DNA of 64,000 nucleotides from Montifringilla adamsi (Eukaryota; Chordata; Aves; Passeriformes; Passeridae), in the NCBI GenBank assembly GCA_017590115.1, contig JAGGNK010000003.1:310001-374000 (forward strand). The letters are read 5' to 3'. Both the position numbers and the translations under genes were made by a program. Shown here in pieces: positions 35,225-49,026 of this stretch. The number at the start of each line of letters is the position of its first letter. Position 1 is the first letter of the stretch. The notes under the pieces are model-generated. The model did no database searches. It was given only the letters and a program-made list of their open reading frames with translations, and was not told the DNA's origin.

Positions 35225-35350
35225 TAGAATTACAGAATCAAAAAGCATTAATGGTTGGAAGGGACCTTAAAGATTATTGAGTACCAAACCCCGCTGCCAT
35301 GGGCAGGGACACCTCCCACTGGATCAAGGCCTTTATGCAAGGCCTTATGC
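35225..35350 (-). mobile_element. CR1 3' end
   Basis: CAGAATCAAAAAGCATTAAT, then GGTTGGAAGGGACCTTAAAG, then TGCCATGGGCAGGGACACCT is the reverse complement of the CR1 terminal region. The body is truncated shortly after. A local duplication (AAGGCCTTTATGCAAGGCCT) sits at its inner edge. Confidence 0.85.
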
Positions 35351-36479
35351 AGACTGGCCAACAGACACCTATTTCAAAGTAGGGACCCAGTACAAGATCC
35401 AGGCAGCTACATCTTAGGCCTGGAATACAGTTCTTGGGTTTTAATGCTGCATTGCCTACTTTGGACTACGGATGATAGTTATGGTGATATTGGGCATTTG
35501 CTGAATTCCTAGACCTCAGACTAGTATCTTAACTATACTTTCCTCATAACACAAAGCATTAATTGCATTTAAAAGCCTACCTTTTCTGACTCTGAAGAGC
35601 ATTAAAGAGAGTAATGAAGCCTAGTTTTGCGAATGTTTGGCAGTAGTCTCTATATCATGCGATAATAGCTTCAATAGTTTATAAAATATGAGTAATGTTA
35701 TAGTACATTCTGTAGGTTTCTTAGACTATGTTAAGATGCCTTGATAATTCTGAAACATTTTGTTTTTCACACATATTTTCTTTTGCCTTTACTATTTAAA
35801 TTGACAATCTCAGTTAATTTGCAACGGGGCTTTTAATTTCTTGTGCAAATAATTAAGTCTACCCTTTGGCAAAATTCGGATATGGTCAAGTCTCCTCAAC
35901 TCCCTCTCCCAAACAATATCAAGCTGTTAAAAAAATGTTGCTTCGTACACAGAAATACTTGTGTTCATGCATTTCAGTAGCTATTTTTTATATTATGAGA
36001 TCAGAACCAACTTCATTCTCTAAACACCAGTAATTAAGTTCTAGAAAGTGTTAAATAATTTAAAGTAAAATAAACTTTCCTAGAATTCACTGTCAAGGTT
36101 CCACTTTCTTAGCTAAAAAGATCATGAATCATCTTTTTATCCCAGATTGTGACTAAATCAGTAGCATTTTTTGATAGAACAAAAAATTCCTAGATAGGAA
36201 GATCATTCAATTCTGTATAATGTGTGTAGCTGTTTAATCAATTGAGGCCATCACACAGCTCTGTAAGTGATATATTAATATTAAAATAGCAAAAATAAGA
36301 TAACATTATGCCGTAAAATCAAGCAACTTATGAAAAGTGAAAACAGTTACTTTCTCTGCTAAAGATGTACTTTCTTTGAAAAAAAATAAGTCACTGAAAA
36401 ATTAATTTCTTTAAGAAAATAAGCGAAAAAAAAAAAAAGAGTACTGTTTCCTTTTGACTGAAATGCGTAAAAATCAATA

Positions 36480-37690
36480 GAATTATTTAGGATGGAAAAG
36501 ACATGTAAATCAAGTCCTACCATTAACTCAGCACTGTCAAGTCCACCACTAAACCATGTCCCCAGGTGCTATATTTAAATGTCTTTTAAATACCCCCAGG
36601 GATGTTGACTCTACCACATCCCTGTTCAGCTGTTCCAGTGTTCCAACAGTTTCAGTGAAGAAATTTTTCCTAATATGAAAGATAAATCTCCCCTGGCACA
36701 ACTTGAGGACATTTCCTCTTGTCACTTGTTACCAACCCCCACCTACTTACAAGCTTCTTTCAGGCATCTGCAGAGAGTAATAAGGTTCCATCTGATCATT
36801 CTTTTCTTCAAGCTGAGCCCCACCAGGTTCCTCAGCTGCTCCTCAGCAGACTTGTGCTCCAATAATTTCACCAGCTCTGTTTCTCTTATCTGGACTCACT
36901 CCAGCTCCTCAATGTCTTTCTTGCAGGGAAGAACCCAGGATTCAAGGTGTTGCCTCACCAGTCCTGAGTACAAAGGGGACAGTCACTCTCCTCGTTCTGC
37001 TGGCCACTATTGCTGATCCAAATCAGGATGCCATTGACCTTTCTTGGTGCCTGCACACAACCCTCTCATGTTTAGATGCTGTCAGCCAGCATCTCCAAAT
37101 TCTTTTCTACTGGGCAGCTTTCCAGCCACTCAGTCCCCAGCCTGTAGCTCTGCATGGGGTTGTGGCCAAAGTGAAGGACCCAGCACCTGTTCCCAAGGGC
37201 TCAGTATTGGGACCAAGTATCTTTAATGTCTTTATCAATAATCTGGACGAGGGGATCAAATGCATCTGGGGTGTGTTTGAATCTCATGCCATTGGTGTTG
37301 GCCAACCAACCAGCCTGTCCAGGTCCCTCTGCAAAGCTTTCCTGCCCTCCAGCAGATCAACACTCCCATACAACTTTGTGTAATTCACAAACTGTCTGAG
37401 GGTGCATTTGATTGCCTCATCCAGATTATTGATAGAGACATTAAAGACACTTGGTCCCAATACTGAGCCCTTGGGAATGCCACTTGTGACCAGGTAGCAA
37501 CTAGATGAAACTCCATTTGCCACTACACTTTGGGCCTGGCCATCCAGGCAATGTTTCAATCAGTGAACAGGATACTGGTCTCCTTAGCTTCAGTTCCACA
37601 GCTATCTTTCCCAGAACTTGTGCTTTCATCCCGATTTCCTGTTCTGCCTCCATAGAGGGCATCTTTCCACACCATTTTCTTGTCCTCTGT
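36480..37690 (-). mobile_element. CR1 LINE fragment (RT C-terminus and 3' UTR) carrying an inverted internal duplication
   Basis: Minus strand. The 3' UTR runs from about 36480 (ATTATTTAGGATGGAAAAGA) to about 37185. The reverse transcriptase portion ([40 protein letters not shown]) lies at about 37560-37284. Between them, at 37190-37266, is a piece in the opposite orientation that encodes the same GSVLGPS...INNLDEGIKC block on the + strand. It is 71/77 identical to the reverse complement of 37401-37477. The rest of the element is ordinary, with stops and a truncated 5' end near 37690. Confidence 0.88.
37190..37477. repeat. 77-bp inverted repeat (arms 37190-37266 and 37401-37477, 134-bp spacer)
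   Basis: By direct comparison the arms differ at six positions (about 92% identity), five of them transitions. The right arm is in the expected place and orientation for this CR1. The left arm is an extra inverted copy interrupting the 3' UTR side. It would fold into a long hairpin. The likely origin is template switching during replication, or an insertion of another CR1 piece. Confidence 0.85.
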
Positions 37691-37699
37691 TTTCCCTAG

Positions 37700-40600
37700 G
37701 ACCCTTTTTTCTGTACTGCCAGTTTACTTAGCATGAGTGCCATGTGTTCACTATGTAATGGGTATACCATAGATCAAAAGCAAACATTTTATTATGGTCC
37801 TGGCTTGAAAATAATCTAGTAATAATATTTTTTTAAAAAAATCTAATGTGAAAACAAAACAGATTTGCCTTCATTTATTATGACAGGAATTTTTGCTGTT
37901 GGCAGGAATAACAAATGTTCCTGAAGCAAACGGTGTTAGCAGAAATTAAATATAATATTATTATAATTATAATATAATATAATATTAATTAAATATAAAT
38001 ACTTGGAATTGCAATCCCAGAAAGTTCAAAAAATTTGTTTGCAGGTAGATTCTACTTTTGATAACCAGAATAGTTCCTAGATCTTCGATTTGACAAAATT
38101 AATATTGTTTCCCTTCTGCTGTGTACCATGTAAGCCCATATAAAGGTTCTTCAATTTATGTTTTTATTTTCTTGTTATAATACTGCTGCTTGGGGGAGGT
38201 CCATTTAAATCCCCTGAGTTCCAGTTATATGGTACCACTTCTAGCTCAGCCACTGTAGCACAGCATCCTAAATGACAGCTGATGGCACACTTTGCTTTAA
38301 TTATGAACAGGGTTATCTGAATACAAAATTATCTCTGCTGTTACTCTGAAATTTTCCTTGACCTGCATGGTGTTTCCAAGCTGCCTGTCTTGCACACATT
38401 TATTGAGTGAGCTTTGGTATGGCTTTCCTCTTTCAAAGTGAAGAAAAACCTGTGTAGGACTATCATGCACCCTGCTCAGTAGAAGGGATATGCTCAGTTT
38501 TTCTGACACTATGTAGCAATAAGCTGATTAGATTTATGAAATATATTTGATAAAAACATAAATATAGTAATTTCATAATTTCTTGGTATGTTACTTGGTC
38601 TTGCTGAAGATTGGAAGTAGAATATGCTTCTGTTTTGGTTTTTCTAACAAAAACTCTAGAAAGCTAAGAAAAGCATGTAATCTTTTTGGTGGCTAAAGTT
38701 GCTTCCTGAAATCTGTATTTCATCAACTTATGATGAATTATTCATCAATAATTATATATTTAATTTAAAATGTTGAAATTTAATGGTACCCTTGCTTTTC
38801 CTGTGAAGTATACAGTATCTCAAAGCAGACTTTCAATACTTTTGTGATAGAGGGAGTATCAGAAAATGTGGCACTTAGTTCTGAAAATCAATACGTGTTG
38901 GCTTACCATAGAGTCTGGCTTACTGCACAGCTATACTCCAGTCATAAGGAATAATACCAAGATAAATCCACTAATCTGGTGCAGGGGTGCATAAAAAAAT
39001 GATATAGCATGATAAAATTACCTCCTCTCATTCTGATAACTGAATAGGAACCAGATGCAGTTTCTTTATAGAAATATAGAAAACAGGAAAGGTAGCTAGA
39101 AATAGCTGATGGTGGAAATTAGAGTAGACTTAGAACATGTGTGAGTTTAAAATCATTATTGTTGCAACTTTTATCCTTTTCTAGCATATAGGTACAATCC
39201 CATACATTCATTTAAGTAATTTAAGTATTATATTAGTAAATATAAGGATAGTAAAATACACACAAATAAATATTCATATCACATAAAGAAAGCAGTAAAG
39301 GACAGTTTAAGCTCTTCATACTTTGCTGGTAATATACCCATCATATTATTGCTGCTGAAATCAAGGGGATGACTCACACAGGGAAATAAGGCAGTGAAAG
39401 TCTGGCCCTAATTGACTTCAGATTGGACTTTCCTGTATTGAAATACTTACAATTGCACAGTGGTAATGTAGCTCTAAAAAAGTCATGTAAAGCTGCAAAT
39501 GAACTGAATTGTGATGTGACTAGCTTAAGTTTAAAGTAGAGTCTGAACTCCAGTTAAAGTTTGAAAGAGTTGTTTAAACCTGAGAGTCGTTGATTGGAAC
39601 CTCACAGTTGTGACTTAAAATGTTTCTCCCTTTGGACTGCATTTCTACTGTATAATAGCAAAAGTTGTATTTAGCTTAAGAATTTGTTTAAGGAAATTTT
39701 TTTTTCCAGTGAAGTCAGTTTTCATGGAAGTGACATGTACAGATGAAGTGTCTCTCCTTCTCTGAGCTTAAGCTGTTCTACTCTGCATAAAATGTTTTGC
39801 AGCTCATTATTGGTATATTAATCTTAGATGAATTAGTGCTAATTACTGAGAAAGAGCAAGATCCTTGTACCTTTGACTACTGTGTCCTAGCTGAACATCT
39901 ACTAGGTTATTAAATATTCCACAGATGGGATTCACTTATCTTTGAATAGATTTTATTTTCTTGCCAGCTCTAGTTTAAGTATTAATTTCAGCAAACAATA
40001 ATGGAAAATTCCCGCATGTGGAATTTTCCAGAAGGGGGGATTACAATTGTTAGTGCTATTTTTCTCCAATCAGAAATAGTAAATTGAATGAATTTCTGAG
40101 GATTAGGTGTGATAACATTGGTGACTGTGATAAACAGAAGTACTAAAACTGTTAACAACAGTATGTTTCAGCTTGTTTTTCACTAATGAGAAAAGCCTGA
40201 TCTTTCCATGAAGGTGCACTTCTTCATTATGAAGGAGATCAGTTCTGGTGTTAATGTTTTAGAGTTGTGAACACAATTTTAAGTATCCAGTATGGAAAGT
40301 AATTTGCTGTGTTTGATTTCTGGGTTATGTGCCTCAAAGTCATAGGCTTTGGAGACAACAGGCAAGTGCAGGGTGGGCTGTAGACTAAATGTATTTTTTC
40401 AATCACTTCAATAGCATTATTTTACTGTCAAACATTTCTAATTTGTTCTTGCAATTCTGTCCCTGGTGCTTTTGATGAAACTTAATAGGTCTAAGCCATA
40501 GCCTTAGATTTACTTATTAAATACAAAGAGCAAGAATTTTCCCATGTTTTGGCAGATAGAAGCAGGAATCTGCAAATAAAACATGAGTGTATTCATGAGT

Positions 40601-42125
40601 ATGAGGCTGCCATCACTACTAAATGTGTTCTCTGGTGCTACAGTTTAATGCTTTGGAGATTGTTACCTGGCATTCTCACAAACAAGGCAAAGTTGGACAC
40701 TGTTGTTTTGCACAACAGTAACACTTCTGCTCCTTAAGAAAGAAGTTACCTAATCTTAAGAGTCAAACAAACAGGCCTCACCTTAGACCTGAGGGCCTTA
40801 CCTATTTGTCATACTTCCATTGCAAGCATCACAGAGAGAGAGGTAAAAATGGGGCATAAAGTTAATTTTCACCATCGTGAATATTTCAGTTTTCAAAAGA
40901 ACAAACAAAAAATATTAAAAAGAGCATCGTAGTTAATTGTTCACAGGCAGAGAGGTTGGAAGCTGTACACTCGGGTTTATTACCATCATTAGTAAATACA
41001 GGTGTGTGACAGTGTGTCCAGACCCAAACATTCTCATTCAGCAGTCATGTGCTGAGTGCATGGGAAAGTCACCTTTGTACCTTTCCAGAGTTCAAGCTGA
41101 GGTCTGCTTTGTGTTCAGTCTTATTGTGTTTCCTGAGAAACAGGAACAGTGTAGAATAATAGCATTTTCCCAAACAGCTTGATTTTCCCAAACCATGATT
41201 GATGGCAAACTACATTGTATGCCCATGATGTTGTTTTTCCTTGGCTCTGTATAAGCACCATTGAAGGGTCTTTTTATAGATTGAAAATACCAAATAACTG
41301 TTTCTGTTAGAATTCTGGAGAAATGTAGGATTTTTTTTTTCACTAAGCATACACAGAATTCCATTTTGACTTCTCTTCCAAAAATATACCACCAATCCTT
41401 CCTGTGTAGTTGGCAGATGCTGCCTTACCTGTATTCCTTGTGTGATTCTGCCTTATGTTTCCAAAAAGAATATGAAGATAAGAGTATAAAGGGCAAGGGT
41501 AAATAAGAAGCAAATTGTACTTTCCCACTTTATTCACACAAATAAGCAGAGATTATTGAGGGAGGGATTTTGACCTTTTTTTTTTTTTTTAAGTTTACCA
41601 GGGTAGTTAAAAAGAGTGCAGTGTTTTGAATCTTAACAGACCATTTTTCAGGGAATTTGTGGTCATGTTCAAAGAACTTTTATCATTTTAGAAGAGACCA
41701 GAAATTAGCTGGTTGTTCACACTGTCAAAACAATGAAATAACAATAGAAAGAAGGATGTGTCTACTCCATAAACTGAAATTTTGATTATGCATAAATTCC
41801 ATCTATACATGGAAACAGTTTGCTTGGAAACAGGTATGTATTTATTCAGGATTGCTAAAACCAGAAAATCACAGTGAAAATCAGAGATTTAAAGCAGTGA
41901 AGTAGTGATTAACAGCAATGAAATAGATAAGTCAAATGAGGATACAGTATGTGAGCGGCTTTTTGAAGAGAATGTCTTTCTGTGAGTCATTCTGGAAGAA
42001 AAAGAGGAATTATAGAAGCATGGGGACAAGTAGGAGACAGCAGTTAGCATTTTTGGGTTAATAATAAAAGGAATAACTGGATAATAAATCAAGTTTTGCT
42101 TAAATCACTTCAGTCTAGCACCAGA
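37700..42125 (+). other. ADGRV1: ADGRV1 intron, no gene seen
   Basis: AT-rich intron. It contains an AT-only patch at about 37949-38000 built from ATAATATTA units and the short palindrome listed at 40002-40030. No exon, RNA gene or clear transposable element was recognised. Open frames around 41092-41537 lie on overlapping minus-strand frames without motifs. Confidence 0.75.
40002..40030. repeat. Perfect inverted repeat with kB-like arms
   Basis: TGGAAAATTCC (40002-40012) and GGAATTTTCCA (40020-40030) are exact reverse complements, separated by CGCATGT. Each arm resembles a GGRNNWYYCC NF-kB-type site. This is a string match only, with no evidence of function. Confidence 0.8.
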
Positions 42126-42129
42126 GATT

Positions 42130-42907
42130 TTTTGATGGAGTTTCTCGGGTTTTGTGTTCCTGAAATGGATCCCGAGGTATTAAAGAGTCTTTTTTCCCAG
42201 CCCCGCGACCAAAGAAGAAGCCAAGATGCGTTGGTTCTGGTTTTCAAGGTTGTTTATTTTTCCTTATCCACAACATTCTTTTTCTAACCTGTGGAGGTCT
42301 GTCCAGCAGATCAGTTTGTGGCACTCTGACCACCCTTGGGGCAGTGTTATCTTTTTATACTAAAAACTATGTGTACTTTATTTACAGTAATTTTCCAGTA
42401 TCTATCCTCTATGTTAGACAGTCTGTCTCTACTCTAAACCAATCTGAAAGTGCCACCATCACACAGAAGATGGAGGCTAAGAAGGAGAAGGAGGAAGGAC
42501 AGGGCACGCCCAAATCCTTCCATCTTGCCTCCTGAACCCCCATTCTAAAAACCTCAAAATTCTACTTTTTTCGCCCTGTGACAGGTTAATTATCATTCTC
42601 CTTAAACTCTCATGGCTTGTACATCTTCATACAAAGCTGGTAATTTTTTCCATGGGTTAAAATCAAAAGCACAGGTGTTTTTGACTCCGTGCCAAGGTCT
42701 CTGAGCCCCTCGCCAGGGTCTCGAGTCCTCCAGGGCAGTCAGAGGAATGTCCTGGGTTCCAATAGAGCTTTCCTGCTTTCTGTGGCTTTTCTTGTGTTGT
42801 GTGGTGGCTAGGACCTGCCTGCTCAAGGGGATTCATTCACCCATGTGAATGGCTGTTAGTGTGCAGCAGCTTCTGTGTGGGATGTGTGACACAGACACAC
42901 TGTGACA
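42130..42907 (-). mobile_element. Avian ERVK-type solo LTR
   Basis: Read on the minus strand, it starts at about 42907 with TGTCACAGTGTGTCTGTGTC. It includes a GC-rich U3 segment, the long purine run complementary to 42475-42505, a TATA-like TATAAAAAGATAACAC near 42358 and a polyadenylation-type stretch near 42250. It ends around CCCGAGAAACTCCATCA near 42133. The size (about 780 bp) and order match an LTR family that I recall as abundant in passerines. No matching 6-bp flanks were found. It is antisense to ADGRV1. Confidence 0.6.
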
Positions 42908-42993
42908 CCCTTGAATAGCCATTCTGCAGGATAAGTGCACCACTGCTTAAGTATCTCCAGGAGACATTTCTAGGTTAAAAGCAGGGTTCTCTG

Positions 42994-43017
42994 AAAAAAA
43001 AAAAAAAAAAAAAAAAA
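42994..43017. repeat. A24 homopolymer
   Basis: 24 uninterrupted adenines about 87 bp outside the LTR's right end. This could be the tail of a retroposed piece (42908-42993), but no source is recognisable. Confidence 0.9.
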
Positions 43018-46000
43018 GTTAGTAATTTTCTTATCAAAATGCTGTGCCCAAAATTTTAGTCAAAGTTTTTAATGGGTAGGATGTTTTATTTACTTGATTC
43101 AAACCAGCCATTGTTGAAAATCTAGAGTTTTTCAACTCTATAGAAAGTATCATTATGGCGAGACTCTGATACTTATCTAGTGAACCTAGATCATGTGTGA
43201 AATGATCATATACACTGTGGTTTGTTAAGGTACTTTCCTCAGACAGGAAAAGAAAAATTATTTAAAAAAAAATGCTTAGCACCCTTACTCTATAGAGCTG
43301 TAAATAGCTAAGCAGCAATGAAACAAGACAACCATATCTGAGCTTTCCAGACTGATAAATTACTTAAAAAGGGGAACTCATTAGGTAGGAGCACCAATGG
43401 TAACAACACTGGCCAGCAAGATGCACCACTTCTCAGCTCCCTCTCTGAGATACTTACCTTATAATGTGTGACTGTTCCCTCTGCTGACCCTTGTTAATCA
43501 ATGAATCAATCAATCAGTCAATCTCTGCTCTACTTACACCTTGCAAACTCAAAATACATGACATAAATAACTTTTTCTTGATATTGCTGTGTCAGCATAG
43601 ACTTTCTGCAGGGATGCCTATGGTATCCATGGTAAAGATAACTCTAGACAAAAGTTGATAATGTTTTGGCATAAAAAGTTAGATGCAGCTGGGCATCTCT
43701 TGAGTCAAATACTATGAGGAAGACAAGTGAAAACCTCCCAGCATGGAAGGCCCTTGATATCTTCTATTGCTATGGCAGGAAAAACAGAAGTAAAAGCACC
43801 ACTAGAAAATAGTACGGTAATTTTTTAGGCTGATGTTCCAAATGGCATCAAAAGAGCTGTCAACTGTAAGCTTCTAGCACAGGGTTTAGCATTACAGAAA
43901 TACAGGGGTTTTTTTCCACAGAATTAGATTTCATGTTTAATAACAAACAGTATGAATGCAGCTCAGTGAACTTTAACAAATCAAGAACAACGTCCATAAA
44001 GTGACCCTCAAAGGTGATAATGTTAAGTTCTGGTCTTGTAGACCTTTGAAGTTAGTTTGTTTAATTTGGGGCAAGTTTGAATACATGAAAGAGAGCTATA
44101 TTTTGGCTTTGGAATCTAGACTCTGTTTAGCCACTGTTCATAAATATAATATTACTTAAAAGTTTTGTAGCATTAAGTCAGTAGAGGTCTGAAATACAGA
44201 TTTGCATGGCTCAAACATGACAACTTGTCTCTCATTTCAAGTGACAGATGGCTTTAAAAATAAGCACAGCTACAGCATGTAGTACTTGGTGTAATTTTTG
44301 TAAAAGTGCTGCAAAGTGCTTAAAAAATATTTGAAATCTTTGTGTTGCAGATAGAGACGGTGAGAGGCAGAGAAGCATTCTTTAGCTTCTGTGAGTCCTT
44401 ACATTAGGATAGGACAGAACCTGGATAGATTCAAACCTGGGTTCCTTCAGCCTCAGTCGAATGTTCTATTTAATAATGCGAAAAAAATCACAGTATAAGA
44501 ATATTCTTAGTAGGAAAAAAAAAAATCTCAATTTTTGTCTACCAAGTCTATGATCCCACTTTGAGATAATAACCAAAATTAAGATCTATACTACATTCTG
44601 CGTTGCTTTTCCAGAAATTTAGTTCTCTATCAATTGGGATTTTCTTTGGAAGATCTCACTCTGAGGAAGCATTTCCATCTTATACTTTAAAAGACTGCCA
44701 TTGACAAGAGCTCAAATTCTCTGTTAAATTTTCCATTAAGAAGTAGTTTCACCCTCTGAGACTATCTGCTGGAACTCAACCCTCTGAAGGTTTACTCAGG
44801 GTTGTTATTCAACAGGCAGTATTCTTCTTGCCTGTTTTTAAACCAATGTTATATATTTGTTGTTAAGATGTTAATAATTAAACAGCATTCCTTAAATAAT
44901 AGTAGCCACTTTGAAATTTAATATAGGTTAATGTAAACATAGGGGAGTTTTTATGTTTCTCAAAATAGTTCACTTGAAAGTCTAAAATTCTGCCTGCCTG
45001 CTGGGTTCTTTCTCATTTTCTTGTGTATTTTCCTAGGTTTTTACACAGTAGATAGGATGCTAAATTCTTACTGCAGGGCAGACACTTTGTAATTTTCCAT
45101 GTGCTACTGAGAAGTTTATTGGAGATTTGGAATTAATCACTTATACAGTTCTGTCTCATAATGTGGTTTAGCTGTTACTGATTGACCCAGGTAAGTAAAG
45201 ATTTCTTAAAATATTGATGATGACTTTCTATATTAACAATGCCATTAACCTCCACTCAAGTAATGAATTATTTTCCTGAAAAAGCTCTCCTTTGAGAAAG
45301 AAGTTGAAACCATAAAGCCCAGGAGGTTTTACTTATGGTAGCCCCTGCTGTGCTAAAAACATGCTGTGGCTACATATAAATATCTCCTTTTGTTTCTTCA
45401 TATAAATTTATGGAGACTGAAGTGAGCAGTTGAATATTTATGGAGCTATAAAAAATTATATTGGAGTCAGAAGCTTCAATCTTTTTTCCACAGGAAAAAA
45501 GACTTTTCCTTTTTCTTAGTGACTGGAACAGAAGCAGGAAGAATTGGTGCCAGTGGTTCCATTGGTAGTTTTTCCATTAACCAGAGGAGGGAAAGGGGGC
45601 AAAAGGAACAGGAGGAAATAATTTTTAAGGAATGCTAATTTGTGTCCACAAGCGTAATTTTTCAAATAGTCTCTTGTTCTTCTTTTATGCTGGAAAATAC
45701 AAACTACTGCAGTAAAAAATTTATCCATCTTAAGAACTAATCATATTTTCAACTTCAGTTCTGAAGACTGGAGGTAATTCATGAGTGAAACAGCCATAGT
45801 GCCCAGTCTCCAGATAAACTACATGACAGTAGGAGAAGGTATGAAATTCTGAAAATAATTGTCTGATTACACTGAAAAACATTTCTCCCTATGGATTCTG
45901 CATATAATAATCAGAAACTATGAGTGTTTAGTTAACGTTGGATTCAGAAACAGCTCTTCCACTTTTTCCTTCTTGGGGAAAAATACAGTTTACTAGGATA

Positions 46001-48975
46001 AAGGCAGGGATGAGATGGAGTTTTGTTGAATATTTAAGACTTATTTTCAGGTTACATAAAGAGGTAGACTGTGCTCACCAAACTACTCTGTTCCTTAGTA
46101 AGTGGATGCCATATCTTACCTGCAGCAGAAAAAACTAGTCAGGGGGAAAATGGTGATAAGGAATCTACTGTTTATACCAGCCTGTGCAAAAAGTAGCAGA
46201 CTTATGGGTTATGTTTTGTAAATTGGTAAGCAAAATCCGTATTTGAAGTCACAGTGCAGATATAAACCAATTATACTTCCATGCTAATCTTTACTGGAAT
46301 TTGAGAAAATTCACTCATCACTGAATTTTTAGGTGAGATGAACTCTTGTCTGGCACTGACAGCATTTGCTGTTATAATTTCACTTCCTAATTTGATACCT
46401 GTACTCAGTGCATATTGCTGCAAAAATATTTTTCAGTTGCTTGGTCTTTCTTTATTCCTTTTGTAAAGCAACATTCATTTCAGTTTTCTCATGGGGAGAA
46501 ATGGAAGATGGTGCAGTAGAACACATATCTTACCTCCTTACATACTGCAGTATACTACACTACACTGCACAATACCAAAACACACAATACTATGCCATGT
46601 AGTTTATGTACTTCAGATATTTGCGCTTTTACCAATCACTGATAAACTGTATTTGTCTTCCTTTTTGTTAATTTCTATCTGTTGCTGACAGCTAGGCTCT
46701 TCTTTTGTACCCAGAGCACCACTGACAGACCCAGTGCCCACTCCTTTGGAAAGTGCTGTCTGCTAGCAGTTAATAATCTTTTCACCTCCACCTTCTGCTT
46801 GCAAATGATACCAAAGTCCTTTGTAACTGGTCTTTGTAATTTTTTCTTTCCTTCAACTGTAAATACATGAAAATTATAAATGAAAGAAAATGAACATTCT
46901 TATCAAGGGCATGAAAGATATCTCTATGGTGGCATTCATGACAGATTTATTACAGTGTCTCCAAACTGATAAACCAGCCTCCAGCTGTGAAGCAATTTTC
47001 TTTAGTGGCACATATTTTTAAGTATGAAAGCCGTTTAAATGTACTGACTGGATAAAGCTAATAATATTGCTTCTATACTGAAAGTTTCAAATATATTTTG
47101 TACCATAATTGTCTGATTATCTGGCAAAAATATTTAAGACAAATAGAAAATTATTTACCTTGGCTGTAGCTAGTGGTTCTTCTACAGAGAACACAAAAGA
47201 TTCTCAAATAAAAATAACTTAAAGCTCGCTATAGAAAGACTAGCACCTCTCTGATGAGCATAGGTGCCAAGTGCAGACTCACAGCATGGCTATGTTTATT
47301 CTCAGCTGTCCTCCAAGGAAAAAATATTGGAATAATTTTATATAATATTGTCATATATATTATATATATATGCCCATATATATATATTGGGAATTAAACC
47401 TTAACTTATCTTGCACCTAATAATTTAATAATTAGTAATATTTGGCTTTGGATGAAAGTCTGTTGTGTTTTTTGACTAAGATACAACACAGTTTTGAACT
47501 TTCGATGACATTGCAAAAGGCTTTTTGTCTTAGAGGATAGTCAGCTTGAGATTAACTCTTTACTAGGTTATTTAAACATGAAAAGTAGCTGTCCAAACTC
47601 CACAATATTAACTTGTTGCATGCAATGGTAGTACTTCTATCATAATTTTTAAGGGCTATATAACCTTTTATGTATGGTTCCTCAAAACATGAATAATATT
47701 AATTTTCAGTGTCATTTGAAGCCCTTTCTGGTTTACTTCTTTGTAGCCCTTTCCTGGATCTATGTCTGGTGTTTTTATACATCCAAGTATTTTGCTTCTA
47801 TGCCTAATTTTAATAAAATATTTTCATTGTTAAACTGGATATCAGGAAGAAAAGAAATCAAGGACTTTAAGTCAGATGGTGGAAAAAGAGAGAATAAAGG
47901 AGAAGCCAAAGAATATTAATTTTCAAGTCAGCTTCTGTGTGACTCATACTTCAACAGTCTGGCTTAATTCCTTTGTTAGGGTCAGTTCAGGACTGGAGGA
48001 AAAAGGCTTTTAGAAGAATAAAAAATATGGAAACCTGCTTGACTGGTCTTGGAGCATAGAGCTTGAGAGGTTACTCCCCAGCAGTGTCCTAATACCAAGC
48101 GCATGCTAAAACTGTGTTCTCCAAGTTTTGTGGCTTGCCAACCTTTCAGAGGTGCAGCCAGCTCATAAACTGATTTTGTCAGTCTTGCACAAAGAACATA
48201 ACCAAACTCCATTTCAAAAATGTCTTGTAACAGTGGGACTTGAACCTAGAAACAGATAGTCTTCAAGAAAACAGGTGGGCTTCCAAGATTTCCTTCTGAA
48301 GGACATAACCTATGACTTTTCCTCTCCTTCTGTGCTCTGATTTAGACTTTCTAGAAATACTGTATTGCAAACTCTCCAATTAGCATTCCTCCAATCCTCT
48401 GCAACTTCATTTCACCCTTTAATTTTTTCTTAATGCCTCTTTCCTCTCCCACTTCTGTACCAACCATTTAGTCTCTTCTCAAAGCAAACAGCAGTTTTGG
48501 TTTTGCTTGGCATGTTCTGTCACGTTGTTTAAAAATAGTAAAAAAAAAAGCACCTTTGCATGAAGGTCGATATTTGTAAAAGTGCTTCCTGAGACTAAGA
48601 AGTTGTCTCGGGGACAACTGAGGGAATGAAAGTAATATAATGAAAGTTTCAAAGCACTACATTTCTGGAAGAAGACATAGATTAGTGCAATAAAGTTGCT
48701 ATAAGCAAAAATCAAAATTGGGGCATATGGAAAAATAACCCTATAATTAGAAAAACGTACTAATTTCACTTTTGTGTCATTGCTGTTGAACTGCTTATTT
48801 CAACACAAAATAAAATATGTTGTTCTGTCAAATAATAGAATAAGATAATAATCTGCTTTTTGGTCTTTATTTAGTTCATAGTATTCTCTTCAGAACTGTC
48901 TTTGTTTTCACATACTCTCTGTCATCAGAGTATTACAGAATACCTTACAGATTGCCTCCTGATTTTTTAAAAAAT
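43018..48975 (+). other. ADGRV1: ADGRV1 intron, no gene seen
   Basis: AT-rich sequence with minor low-complexity patches: AATCAATCAATCAGTCAATC near 43500, a TACACTACACTGCACAATAC patch near 46553 and TATATA runs near 47347-47385. No exons or clear transposable elements were recognised. The open frames at 46408-46870 and 47674-47919 have no family motif and are taken as chance. Confidence 0.75.
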
Positions 48976-48980
48976 TTTTT

Positions 48981-48991
48981 CTTTTCTTTTC

Positions 48992-49026
<35 letters not shown>

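Noticed and set aside
37162..37383. 73-codon + strand frame with a reverse transcriptase-like start
   Set aside because: It comes from the inverted CR1 duplication. The reading leaves RT sequence after about 30 codons.
42994..43017. Processed pseudogene tail
   Set aside because: The 86 bp before the A24 run match nothing I recognise and no target duplication was found.
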